A stretch of DNA of 64,000 bases from assembly GCA_960531495.1 (NCBI GenBank), contig OY482864.1:11507877-11571876 (forward strand). Direction: 5' to 3'. Origin of the DNA: Zeus faber. Taxonomy: Eukaryota > Chordata > Actinopteri > Zeiformes > Zeidae. Positions 1 to 11,000 of the stretch are shown here, one piece after another. Position numbers and translations under genes: made by a program. The notes below the pieces were generated by a model that was given only the letters and a program-made list of their open reading frames with translations, was not told the origin of the DNA and did not search any database. Within the stretch, counting starts at the first letter, position 1. Every line of letters starts with the position of its first letter.

Positions 1-2908
1 AAAAAAAAATAGATGAATGATTATATTTTCATTATAAGACCACCTCTTCTCCGTCTTCATCCTTCTAAATATGGTGCAGGAGGTGGAGACCACGAAGACC
101 AGCACAAGGAACCCCGCCACGGAGGACAAGCCCACAAACACTCCCCACTGGACATTCATTTCTGCAATTGCGAAAACATAACTTTGTAAATTCACTAACT
201 GTCATGGGCGGCAACCTTTACAGAGAGAAAGATTCTTCAGACACAACATGGATAGCAGGGTAGAGAGGTCAAATGCATGAACGCGAGACAAACAACCCAT
301 CACCATCTGATAAGCCACGGCTTTACGGCGAGATTTTATAACATGACTCGCGTTGAGGTAATCTGATGGCCGTTGCTGCATTCGATAGAGATCTCTTATC
401 TGGACGTTTACAAGGGTATCTCCAGTACCGGAGGTCCCTGCGGTGCTCATCTTCGCTCATTACGAAAACATTATCTTGCATCTGGCGATGATATCTCGTA
501 CCCGGAGGTAATGTTCATCTACAATCTTGTCGGAGTTAGTTATTGCTGACCTCTTGCAAAAAAGGTTGTCGGTCACGGAGCATTGATCTCCTGTGGTCGT
601 AGTGGTACCTACTCACAGCTTGGACCCTATAGAAATACATTAAATCCATGTGTCGAAACTTAGCAGAAACATCTTACTGTTGTCGCCCCCCTCCGTGTCT
701 TTCTCGGGGACCAGCATGTATCTCGTGCTGTCCAAGTGGCCGTCGTTGACTTCCGGGGTGATCCCCAGGAGGTGACACATGAGCGGGTACACGTTGACCG
801 TCTCAAAGGGCCCCGCAAGGAGGTTCCGCCGGAAGTCGGGCCCCGCGGCCCTGAAGAAAGGCTTCATGTCCATCACCTGGTTGTCAAAGCCGTGCTCCCC
901 TTTGTTGGACTGCAATGGAAAAAACTGTAGATGGACAGGGATCCGAATCATGGCTTGTTCAAAGACGGTAATTGAGTATTCTGCTGACAAGAACGTTAGT
1001 CTTGGGTGGTTGTTGCTACAGTGTGTATGAATTGGTGCAAACTCACCCCATTGATGACATATCCAGGGTCAGCGAAGAGGATGAGTGGCAGCAGGCGAGG
1101 GTGTTTGCCGTAGTGCAGCCTGGCCGGCATGTCCTCCTTCTTGTAAACATGCAGGTGCGGGTGGCCTCCTTTCAGGGCCTGGTAAACCTTCTCCAGCATC
1201 CCCTCTTTGGGAAGCAGCATCCCGGAGGGACCGTAATCCACTAGGTGAAACTTGATGTCCTTGAAGCTGAAGCCGGGGATCTTTGAGAGGATGATCTCCT
1301 CCACCAGTCCATTTCTCAGCACCGTGGTCATCCCGTGGTCAGCGGTGATGATGATGTTGAGGCGGTCCGTGAGTCCGTGGGCGTGGACCTTCTCGCGGAT
1401 GTAGCCCACGGTGCGGTCCACTTGTCGGACCATTTCCCTGCGTTCTGCCGAATCGGGGCCGTATTTGTGCCCGACTCCGTCCGGTTCTCCGAAATAGAGG
1501 GAGACGAAGTCCAGGTCCTGTTGGTGGAACCACTGTCCAATCACCTTGTCGATGTTCAGCCTCCAGTCCGTCTCGTTGGAATGGTCGTAGAATCGAGGCT
1601 CCACTTGTTTGACCTGCACCGTCTCTTCTCTGTAGGTGGCCGCGGTTCCGGGGAAGTGGAGGGAACCCGCTTTTAGACCCTGGATGAGAAGATGTAGCAC
1701 ACATGTTTGAGTACAGATGGACAAATAGACAATAGACAGACAGAATGACAAGGATGACTGGATGGCTGGATAGATAGGAGCCGGGAGACCGCACCTGTCT
1801 CTGTGCTGTTATCCAGATGGGCAGGCTGCCATTGTCCCAGTAGGAATCCACAAACTGTGCCATGTAGTACTGCTTCTTCTCCTGCGTGGTGGTGTTGAAC
1901 CATATGTTGTGAATAACTCCGTGATTCTCTATGTAGCGTCCTGAGAAGAAAAAATGCCCATCGCGGGAGAACGAGGTTGAGCATAAGCTTTGCCGTTCGA
2001 ATGTAGAATAAAATCGATATTTATTTATTGATTCACACTCCTTGCATACATTGCGTAAACAATTGTTCAGCTCACAAATGTGTTTTTGTTTTTTTTGAAT
2101 TAAATGAAGTTCACTCAGTATCTAAGTAAAAGCTCTATGCTTGTCATTTAAGCTCAGGAAACATCCCTGCTTCGTGGCTGAGCAGCATCCTGCAATGCAA
2201 ATGCCGTGTTTCGGTGGCCGATTTGGATAGGTGTTGCGGAATTTATTTCCTAGCTGCATGTGGTATATGTACAAAAAGCGAGGCCACCATTTGCATGAAA
2301 TACTTGTTTGTTTTGTTGGCTGGGTGGGGATTTATTGAGCAAGGAGAAACAGTAATATTATGGAACAATATTAATGATCTCACACCAGTACCTTTTGTTA
2401 ATCTCACGTGTATCAGTAGGAGTGCATGCTTCTTGGAAGAAACACACAAAAAGCTTCCAAGACTGATCCCCAATAATGTTTAATTTAGCATTCAGGTCCA
2501 TGGACGAACAGTTGGGAATCAAATATGCTAAGCTCAGGTACAATTGTTGTTGGCCCCTGCAGTTGAGTGTTTTTTAATGACCAGTTCTGTTCGGGTGCGG
2601 TTCCTACCCACGTGTTGTGGCGCATTACCTGTGAGCAGGGTGAAGTGAGTGGGGCTGGTGATGGTGAGGAAGGGCGGCGTGACGTAGGCCGCCTTCACCC
2701 CGTCCCGCGCCATCCTGTCCAGGCTGGGGGTGTCCACGTCCCGGTCGTAGTCCCAGCGGAAGCCGTCGAAGGAGATGAGCAGCAGCTTGTTCCTGTATGA
2801 CGCTGCCCGGGCCCAGCCCGGGTCGGGGTTCAGGCCTTTCCAGGGGGCAGCGGAAGAAGGGGACGGCGTCAGGACGCAGAGGAGAGCCAGGCACAGCAGC
2901 AGCAGCAT
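1..2908 (-). CDS. enpp7: ENPP7-like ectonucleotide pyrophosphatase/phosphodiesterase (five exons, 3' end off window)
   Basis: Exons read 2908-2629, 1940-1795, 1679-1047, 924-678 and 161 to the left edge. Introns have GT/AG ends and the phases 1,0,0,1 join without a stop, giving at least 489 residues (human ENPP7 is about 458). Residues 1-20 are a signal peptide. The bimetal phosphodiesterase set is complete: D48 in SFDGF, nucleophile T84 in TITSP, D209 and H213 in EPDGVGH, D256-H257 in TADHG, H364 in GEHGFDN. NxS/T sites lie at N109, N130 and N177. A hydrophobic span near residues 443-463 is followed by basic FRRMK, so a type I membrane ectoenzyme is expected. The family cleaves choline phospholipids such as sphingomyelin at the intestinal surface. 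ENPP7 is preferred over ENPP6 or ENPP2 because of PIWITAQRQ, RREMVRQVDRTVGY and GMLLPKEG. The frame is open to position 1, so the true C-terminus is unknown. The start ATG is followed directly by the signal peptide. Confidence 0.93.
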
Positions 2909-3990
2909 GATTGGGTCCTGATATATATATTTTTTAAGCCTCCCTCTTTCTACCGAAGAAATCAGCGACTGGCTGTTTTTTTAGGGAGGTCTAGTCGCAG
3001 CTTTTCGTTGATAAAATGTCGATCTTGTTCTGTTGTCACTACCCTTTCCAGATGAGACAATGTATCTCCTCACTCACGGCGCTGACGTGGAACGTCTTGT
3101 CTTGGTCGGCTCTGCCCTTTCTCCTTTTATATCTTCCCTTCTTCACTCATTAACAGAACACGCACTTGGCTCTCTGGCTAGAGCTCTCTTTTTTGCTGTG
3201 CTGCAGGTGGCCTGAGAATGATAGAAATTGCATGCACTGGGTTCAGGTACCGTAACACCTTTGGCTCTTATTTGTCTTATTTGTCTTAATGATAATCCAG
3301 CCTTAAACAGAATCTTGCTCTTCACACGGGAAGCGAGAGAATAATTACCGAAAAGCATTGCTTTCTCATTGAGAGACGTGTATGCCCACCGTCCAGACAC
3401 CTGTAGCGACAAGAAGGGGCTTGTGACGTAATGACAACAGAACATAAGACGAAGCAGAAGTAAAATTCCTGCTCTAAATATTGAATTATGAGGAGCACAG
3501 TAGGTAAACACGGGCGATTGGCCAAAAGATGGGGACATTTCTCCACAAACGGTTAATAAGATTTAAAATTAAAAGCAATGTTTTCTTTTATTCCTCCCTA
3601 CTTCTCCCCTGTTTCTCCGACCCCAGACGTTAATCTCCTGGATCTGCAATGATTCCTCCTAATCCAAAATGTACATTCACTTCTTCCTTTTTTCACCCAT
3701 CACACAGTGATAAGATTAACCACTGTCACACATGGCTTGGCCATGTATGATATTATCATAATTTAATGTATTTTCAAATAATGCATGAATGGAATTTCTG
3801 AAAAGTGCTGTGTGAATCTCGAGAGTGAGAATATACATATATAAAAAAAATAAAGATTAGAATATAATTTTCCCTCTTTGAATCCGCAACTTCAGGACTG
3901 ATGCAAAGCAGGGTTGTTTGGTTTTTAAATCATCTGTATTCGCTGTGCATATGTCATATAAATAAGGCTTTTTAATCATTTTTCAACCCC

Positions 3991-3991
<1 letters not shown>
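2909..3991. other. upstream flank of the ENPP7-like gene, no gene seen
   Basis: This is ordinary mixed-composition sequence. The proximal promoter of the minus-strand gene should lie at its left end, but no well-placed TATA box was found. Short open frames around 3143-3546 match nothing recognisable. Confidence 0.5.
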
Positions 3992-4034
<43 letters not shown>

Positions 4035-4043
4035 TAGATAGAA
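3992..4043. repeat. (GATA/GACA)n tetranucleotide microsatellite
   Basis: A GATA run passes into about nine GACA units and returns to GATA, as in Bkm-type tetranucleotide arrays. Confidence 0.9.
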
Positions 4044-4663
4044 AGAATTGTGGTCTTACAGCAGCTCACGTGAAAACAATATACAATAATAATATTAAGT
4101 ATTACAAAAAATTGCAATAGACATTACACCCAAAAAAACCAAACAATTGTTTTACAGGTAAAAGGTCTTAAATGCATTACATATCAAACAATATCAATGA
4201 AACTTTGCTTCTTTTTGCTTCTTCAGCCTCGCAGAGCGCCATGATTTGTAATCGACGTCATATTTGTAATCACAATAGTGTATTACAGTTATATACTCAT
4301 CACAGTCGATACGGTCACCGTGCATTAATTTAGAAGGACTGTTGTCACATTTTGGCAGAGAAATGTGTTCTGCCGTCCCAGCAGTCAATAAATATTATGA
4401 TTTTAATACTGCTAAACCGGCAGTCATTATTACAATATTTATGATATTGTTGTCAGGATCTGTCCGTCATGGCGGCTGACAGCAGAAACTCTCCGCTTTC
4501 CCATCTTCCTTGGCCCCGCTGTTGGACGGGTTCAAGGCTGATGTCTAATCTGTGAGAGGAGCGGACCGGCTCCATACATATGCATGAAAGCATTTTCAAA
4601 TCTGTAGTAAGGGGCTCTACCGCGAGGGTAGATGGATTTCTCTAAAAGAGTGTAGGCTATATG
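4044..4663. other. AT-rich intergenic sequence
   Basis: No gene or recognisable mobile element was seen. It is AT-rich with runs of ATTAC/AATAT. Confidence 0.4.
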
Positions 4664-4674
4664 GACACACGCGC

Positions 4675-4710
<36 letters not shown>
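4664..4710. repeat. (CA)n microsatellite
   Basis: CA/CG alternating start, then an uninterrupted CA run. Confidence 0.95.
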
Positions 4711-4712
<2 letters not shown>

Positions 4713-5016
4713 AGAGTTGAACATTGGGAGGTTCCCCTGAATTTGAAGGGGAAAAGGCACATCAAAAGACCATGATCTACCCCTATGGGGTCTGGGGACA
4801 GCTAAATAATTAATAATTTGGAAGAAAAAAAAAATCGAAGTTGCTTTTTGCTTGGTAGAGTTAGCGATTGAGTAATCGAGAATTGGGAAAACCGCCGACG
4901 TTATTGTGTTTCATAACAGTATTTTGTAATTCATCACAATGTTATAATTGGGTGGGTTGATTTTGCAGGTTTTGATTACTGGAAGGATTAATCTACCCGT
5001 AATCTACACCCTTGCT

Positions 5017-5070
5017 CACACACACGCGCACACACACACACACACACACACACGCGCGCGCACACACACG
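5017..5070. repeat. (CA)n/(CG)n microsatellite
   Basis: CA run containing a CGCGCGCG block at about 5053-5060, an alternating purine-pyrimidine tract. Confidence 0.92.
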
Positions 5071-5198
5071 CCGAACAGCCCTTCATTTTACCTCCTCTTC
5101 ATTTTCAGGTCTTTTGTCGCCCCCTGCTGCATCCAAACACAGAGAAGACGCAAGTGCTGCAAGGCACACAGAAAGTCTGAGTGAACGTGGTGTGGGCT

Positions 5199-5199
5199 G

Positions 5200-5232
<33 letters not shown>

Positions 5233-5233
5233 T
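5199..5233. repeat. (GT)n microsatellite
   Basis: Pure GT run after one GC interruption. Confidence 0.93.
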
Positions 5234-5324
5234 TGCATGCTCACTGAGTAGGTGTGTGTAGGCACGCCGAAAACCCCTGCTAGCCCGCGGCGGTGCAACG
5301 TCTCGGTGTTTTACTGCCGACACA

Positions 5325-5412
5325 TATGCTCCTGCCACCTCTGCTGCCCGGCAAGCCACGGGCAGTTTAATTACCTGCAATTAAGTGCCAGCTCATTAGA
5401 GGAGCGAGAGAT
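5325..5412. promoter_or_regulatory. candidate conserved non-coding block
   Basis: Unique sequence between microsatellites, with TTTAATTACC and CAATTAAG homeodomain-type cores 12 bp apart, a CAGCTC half-site and a CTCATTAG core. It has no coding frame and no repeat match. Regulatory function is an inference from motif density only. Confidence 0.25.
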
Positions 5413-5589
5413 TGACAAGCAGAAAGCAAAACGAGCGGAGGGAAGGAGTCGGCAGCTGCAGACATATGGCTGAGACGTCGTGTGTTTGAGGGTACTTATC
5501 CGCGTGTGTGTTTGTGTTGATGCCATTCGAACGCAAGATTTTTCCCAGAGTGTAAATAAACAATGAGCTTTGCGCAGGGGTGTGCTTTA

Positions 5590-5592
<3 letters not shown>

Positions 5593-5677
<85 letters not shown>

Positions 5678-5708
5678 TGTGTGTGTGTGTCTGTGTGTGT
5701 GTGTGTGT
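5593..5708. repeat. long (GT)n microsatellite with TC interruptions
   Basis: About 58 dinucleotide units with three TCTG interruptions near 5645, 5677 and 5690. Confidence 0.95.
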
Positions 5709-5848
5709 ACACAAAAGCGCCGCCGTGTTTTGCAACCGCTTTCATCTGTCTGTTCACATGGGATTATTTGTATGCACGTGGGAGAGAGGGAGAAAGAGGG
5801 GAAAAAAGAGACGGGATATATGTGTGTGTGGCGCTGTGTGTGTGCGTG

Positions 5849-5896
<48 letters not shown>
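5849..5896. repeat. (GT)n microsatellite
   Basis: GT run ending in GCGTGCG. Confidence 0.94.
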
Positions 5897-5900
<4 letters not shown>

Positions 5901-6077
5901 CGCCGCCGTTGCCCTAGTCTGTGCCGCTCGTGACAGTGATGTATGGGTAATTTAAAAAGTCGTTCTTTTCCACAGAGCGGTCTGCAGTCAGGCCAGCCAA
6001 CCGCAGCCCATTCCCCTACAGCGCTAAGAAAACTCATCTACATCCCCTCTTGTAGCACCCCACCCCCACCCCCTCCA

Positions 6078-6103
6078 CCACACACACACACACACACACA
6101 CAC
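6078..6103. repeat. (CA)n microsatellite after a C-rich tract
   Basis: Follows a CCCCACC-rich stretch. Confidence 0.92.
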
Positions 6104-6439
6104 TGACATTAGAGCACATAAACAAATGTTCCCTGACAGTGTTTTTTTCGCGCAAACTTTTATTCATAAGCTCCGTTTTTTCCTTCCCCACCGCCCCCCC
6201 CCCAGATTTTCAGATTCATGCCATCTCTGTATGCATTAGCGCTCCACACCTCCGGAGCCGCTCCTCTCGCGCTGCGCTGACCTCGGCTGTTTGACCCCCC
6301 GAAATCGAAGTCAAGTGCCCGAGGTCAGCGTTGTTGTCTTGGAAACCATCTTCTCCGCAATTCATCCTCCAGCATTTAAGGCCATTGCTAAATAAGAAAA
6401 ATAAATAAATAAAAAATAGCAACTGAGTGTGAGTGCTTT

Positions 6440-6442
<3 letters not shown>

Positions 6443-6496
<54 letters not shown>
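6443..6496. repeat. (GT)n microsatellite
   Basis: 27 uninterrupted GT units. Confidence 0.95.
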
Positions 6497-6499
<3 letters not shown>

Positions 6500-6601
6500 C
6501 AGAGATGGCGCCATGTGATTCAGAGTGACTGGCTCGCGGCCCAGACGGGCTGACCAACCTCCCCAACCTTGTTCCTTGAGCCACACAGTCATAGAGAGAT
6601 A

Positions 6602-6652
6602 ACCCCCCCCCACCACCACCACCACCAAGCCTCACCTCCTCTACAACCACTG

Positions 6653-6689
<37 letters not shown>
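6602..6689. repeat. poly-C, (CCA)n and (CA)n compound repeat
   Basis: A C10 run, six CCA units, a 27-bp spacer, then an uninterrupted CA run. Confidence 0.9.
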
Positions 6690-6694
<5 letters not shown>

Positions 6695-6817
6695 ACCCTT
6701 ATTACCGCCTGGACCTTCCTGTGAGAGGTCTCCCATTATGTACTCGCAGTGTTGTAATCGCAGGCAGTGTAGTCACTGCAAATTGTTCCATCTTATCTAA
6801 GTCACCTGATTTTTCTT

Positions 6818-6820
<3 letters not shown>

Positions 6821-6853
<33 letters not shown>

Positions 6854-6962
6854 TCTCTCTCTCTCTTTCGCTCCCTCTCTTTCTCCCTCTCTCCCTCATT
6901 CTCTCTCTTCCTGCCAGTGGCGGTGGAGTGGTCCATGCAGGAGCACTCCACCGCCAGCAGGG

Positions 6963-7002
<40 letters not shown>

Positions 7003-7023
7003 TCTCTCTCTCTCTCCCTCTCA
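6821..7023. repeat. (CT)n tracts flanking a 13-bp perfect hairpin
   Basis: Polypyrimidine tracts at 6821-6909 and 6965-7023 enclose a non-simple island. In it, TGGCGGTGGAGTG (6918-6930) and CACTCCACCGCCA (6944-6956) form a perfect 13-bp inverted repeat with a 13-nt loop. A related island lies at 9424-9467. Confidence 0.85.
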
Positions 7024-9071
7024 ACATAATTTGCTCTGCTTTCGATGGAAATGTGACCTTTTGCACTTTTTGTTTGCTTGATTCCTTGGTGTGGCGATAT
7101 AAATGAGTGTTTTTATTTCCCTTTGGAGCCGTTTTTCTCGTGTGGTTTATAATGTCCTTATATATTTTTTTACTTTCATTTTAAGGGGCCCAGCCCTCGG
7201 CGGCCTATGGATGTCATATAACCGACGTACCCACGGACATGGTGAATAAAATTTGGATTCGGGGGCGGTCCCGACACGCCGCCGTCCTCCGGGTTTGATC
7301 CAAATCTGTCCATTGTTGTCAGAGAACTTACGAAAAAAATAACCGCTGCGTTTCTCATCTCCGCAACGGTCACGTGATAGCACTGCAGACCTCTGATTGG
7401 TCACAGAGAAGCGTGTCATCGCGCCACTGGTGACGTGCAATCACTCCGTGCATGCGCAAAATTGACATGAAATTTGCCATTTGTAACTACTGCAGATATT
7501 CACTCCACTCACAGTGTTATGAGCACGGATGGGACCCAAATGCAGGACGCGGCCTCAGAGTATGTAAAAGGGAAACGTTTATTTTTTAGGATGGGACCCT
7601 GGCGTAGAGGTGGAGTAAGGGAAAAGGGGTCCGGGAGTAGCAGACGGGAAGACGGGGGACGGAGGTGCGGAGCTGGCGGGTAGCGCGGTGGCGAAGCGGC
7701 GACTGACCAGCAGGCCGGACACCAGCCGGCAGGTGGGGAGATTCTGGGGGCGTGGGGATGCAGGTTGGGGGAGCACAGACAGGCCGCGAGGAATTAAAGA
7801 AAACTGGTATCTAGGGTCGGCTAGCGATTGGATTAGAGCAACTGTGCAACTTTTTTTTACCTTAAATAACAGCTTTAAAATCATTTTTGATGCTACACTG
7901 ACTTGTAATACGAAGAATGGCACCTCTTTCATTCCCAGCCACCCACCCGAACACCTGTTCTTGCACTTTGTAGCTTCTGTGTTCAGGTACGAACGCAGAA
8001 GGTTTACACTTTACGGCACTACATCACTTCCTTGATGCTCGACTCTCGTAATTACCGTTTTCTTGGCTGGTAAAATTTATAAAAACATACGATAAATTAT
8101 AAACTTTCTGGTCAAAATGGCCGGTAATTCTCACACAAAATGTAGCCGCTTCCTGACGGCACAACCGGGAACGGGCCAGCCGTGCGCCCGGCACCCGCAC
8201 GACAGCCGACATGCGGCGGCCCTCACTTACGCTGTGTTACGGGGGGTTTGTTTCACAGCCTGACTCGCGTGTGTGAGCCGATCTGACAGGCCGAGCACAT
8301 CTGGTACCTACACCGGTAACAGGGGGCCCCGTCCCTCCCCTAGCCCTCTCTCGCCGCGGCTCCGGGAAACGGCGAGATCCATGTAAGGAGTGCTGTAACC
8401 TAGGTGCAGGTTATAATAACCTTTATTGTTTGCGCTCGTAACATAGACTGTTATTGAAACGTGACCGATAAGCTTCAAATTTGTCGGGTAATGTAAATGG
8501 TGGTGGTTGCACGCGCAAATACCAAAAGTTACATAATGCTGCTTCAAACAAAGCGCAGCGTATTGGGCGTCATAAACATACACGCTTCAGAGGGGAGCTG
8601 GCGCGCAATAACATCACCTTCAGAATTTGTAGACATTCCAGAGATATCAATGTGAACAATCTTCCTTCGTCAGTTGTAACGATAACCATAAGCTATTACA
8701 CAATCTTCACTGAAAACATCCCCCCAAAAAAGGCGGAGAGAGAGGAAGAATGACCCCCAAAGTCAGATTTGTTTCACCTAAGTGTGCGTTCCACTACAAA
8801 CAATTTATTTGGTTGTATGTCATTTACAGCATTTCAATTTAGGCCTTGAACATCCTTGCCTCACACACCGACAAGCCTGGACACCGTGTATTGCTGCCAG
8901 CAGCTATGTTTTATTTTGATTATTAGCATTATGAATACTATATCGTTCTTACTAATATGTATTTATTTCTGTCTATATTTATTGCTTTGTTCATTGAATT
9001 GTCTTCCAGTTTTTTTTTTGTGCTTGTGCCCCCTGGAATCAGTAGAGACCACAAATAAAAGTTTTGAAAAA
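7024..9071. other. unassigned non-coding sequence, possible retroelement scrap at 7506-7790
   Basis: No exon was recognised. Near 7524 the phrase GGGACCCAAATGCAGGACGC is followed by a TTTATTTTTTAGG stretch and GC-rich sequence, the kind of text seen at the R region of teleost gypsy LTRs; this is suggestive only. Positions 8024-8750 are unique or old-repeat sequence with a CpG-rich part near 8150-8360. Confidence 0.3.
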
Positions 9072-9078
9072 CTCTCGC

Positions 9079-9113
<35 letters not shown>
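9072..9113. repeat. (CT)n microsatellite
   Basis: CT run directly after an AATAAAAG sequence. Confidence 0.92.
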
Positions 9114-9354
9114 ATTCGCTTGCGCCCGACGTGAGCGCAAATGGCATACAACATAAAGAGCCGGCCAGGACATCGTCGAGGGAAGAGGAAAAGAAAAAAG
9201 CAAAGAAAAGATAAGAAAAATAAACTTTTATGGGATTCAAAGTTTGAACTCTCCCACGCCTGGATTTTCCTCCCTGGGTCTTTTTCCACGTTGCAATCCA
9301 CCGCCTCCCCTTCTTCTTTTTCTATCTTTTCTTGTTGCCTTGATCTCCTCCTCT

Positions 9355-9370
9355 CTCACTCTCTCTCTAC

Positions 9371-9420
<50 letters not shown>
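9355..9420. repeat. (CT)n microsatellite
   Basis: Polypyrimidine run preceding the second copy of the island at 9424. Confidence 0.93.
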
Positions 9421-9421
<1 letters not shown>

Positions 9422-9423
9422 CC

Positions 9424-9467
9424 TACCAGTGGCGGTGGAGTGGTCCATGCCGACAGCAGGGCCTCCC
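9424..9467. repeat. second copy of the (CT)n-flanked island, hairpin arm deleted
   Basis: The stretch from CCAGTGGCGGTGGAGTGG through TCCATGC matches 6914-6937. The copy then skips the 13 bases that hold most of the right hairpin arm and rejoins at CAGCAGGGCCTCCCTC. Confidence 0.8.
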
Positions 9468-9516
9468 TCCTGTTGGGTCTGTGATGGATGAGAGCCCTGT
9501 GTGATCACTCCACGCT

Positions 9517-9518
<2 letters not shown>

Positions 9519-9555
<37 letters not shown>

Positions 9556-9597
9556 ACACGCCCACACACAACCACACACACACACACACACACACCA
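9519..9597. repeat. (CA)n microsatellite with interruptions
   Basis: CA run broken by GACACACACGCC and AACC. Confidence 0.93.
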
Positions 9598-9715
9598 AAT
9601 CCTCTTCTCTTCTACCCTCAGCTTATGCGGTTTCCGTCCTATTGTCTTCTATCCTTTTCTGTTCTCTTCTTATTTTTCCCTCACTTCTCTATTCTCTTCT
9701 CTCTTTCATTCCATT

Positions 9716-9892
9716 CTTTTCTATTCTATTCTATTCTAATATATTCTCCTAACCCCCACTCTATTCTATTCCACTCTATTCTATTCTATTCTATTCTATT
9801 CCATTCTATTCCATTCTATTCCATTCTATTCCATTCTATTCAATTCTATTCTATTCTATTCTATTCTATTCTATTCTATTCTATTATCTCCC
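9716..9892. repeat. (TTCTA)n/(TTCCA)n pentanucleotide array
   Basis: About 30 five-base units. The centre alternates TTCTA with TTCCA in a 10-bp higher-order period, and the right end is pure TTCTA. Confidence 0.92.
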
Positions 9893-10085
9893 CATCCCCT
9901 ACCTGAGAGGAGATAAGTCCAGAGGTTAACGCTCCCCGCTCCCCCTGTGGTGTCTGCGTTGCCATGGTGACAGATCCTGACAGGGTGTTCATGGGAAATG
10001 CAGTATGTTTATGCTAATCACCCCCCCTGTCGCATCCTAACAACATGTCTGGGAGATAGAGCTGTCACCGCCACCGGTGGGGAAC

Positions 10086-10120
10086 ACTCACACACACACA
10101 CACGCACACGCACGCACGCA

Positions 10121-10182
<62 letters not shown>

Positions 10183-10217
10183 TGCACGCACGCGCGCACA
10201 CACACACACACACACAC
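10086..10217. repeat. long (CA)n microsatellite
   Basis: CA run with CGCACG and ATGCACG interruptions at both ends and a pure centre. Confidence 0.95.
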
Positions 10218-10349
10218 TGATACTTACGAGGCAAATCAAAGCATTTTGTCATGACATCCATCTAAGACTAAATATAAAATAATAGCTAGTTTTTATATGG
10301 CAACTTCAACTCCAGGTGTAAGAGTTGAGGGCAACTCACTTACTGTGTA

Positions 10350-10351
<2 letters not shown>

Positions 10352-10394
<43 letters not shown>

Positions 10395-10425
10395 GTGTGT
10401 GTGTGTGTGTGCGTGTGTGTGTGTA
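10352..10425. repeat. (GT)n microsatellite
   Basis: GT run with two GC interruptions. Confidence 0.95.
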
Positions 10426-10565
10426 CGCATGTTGGTTTACTGTTTGGTTTTAGTGTTGGTCTTGTTTGTGTTTTCGTGGACCCGTATGTCTATTTTGCAT
10501 ACACTATGCACGTATGACGACAATATGGCTGGGTGTATTTGGGTGGATGTTTGTGTGTCCTTTTG

Positions 10566-10575
10566 TGTGTGTGTT

Positions 10576-10624
<49 letters not shown>
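10566..10624. repeat. (GT)n microsatellite
   Basis: GT run with a TTTGC interruption near its left end. Confidence 0.95.
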
Positions 10625-10626
<2 letters not shown>

Positions 10627-10770
10627 CATGGTGATTGATAGTCATCCGTCATAGGCTGTGTCAGCAACAGAGGGCTCTCCATGAATGAAGGCCCGCGCCG
10701 GTCAGATTGATGAGGGGCCAACGCATGGTTAAGTCTCATTTCATTTACAAGCACTGGCTAACCTAGCGGT

Positions 10771-10801
10771 GCGCGCGTGTGTGTGTGTGTGTGTGTGTGT
10801 G
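10771..10801. repeat. (GT)n microsatellite
   Basis: GCGCGC followed by a GT run. Confidence 0.93.
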
Positions 10802-10884
10802 CCGCTACTTGGAGGTGTTCTCTGAGAGGGTCAAGTGCCCCGATCCCCCCCACCCCCCTCCACGCACCCACCCCTCCCTGCTGG

Positions 10885-11000
10885 TCTGGCGTTTTAATAG
10901 AATAGTAAAATCACCCAGGCCACAAGCCCTTTTAATGCATAATGGGCTGCTTGACTTGATTGATCACTTCCATTGGCAGGCCTGATCAGTGGAATTTGTA
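10885..11000. promoter_or_regulatory. candidate conserved non-coding block
   Basis: Unique sequence with TTTTAATGCATAATGGG, TTGATTGATCAC and CCTGATCAG, an unusual run of homeodomain- and TGAT-type sites without a reading frame. Function is inferred only from motif content. Confidence 0.25.

Noticed and set aside
2915-2940. TATATATA near the ENPP7-like start as a TATA box
   Set aside because: It lies only about 15-25 bp upstream of the ATG, too close to place a transcript start before the codon.
5396-6037. Long open frames rich in THTHTH or CVCVCV across the microsatellites
   Set aside because: They are translations of CA/GT repeats in which two frames lack stops by construction. No flanking domain or splice context.
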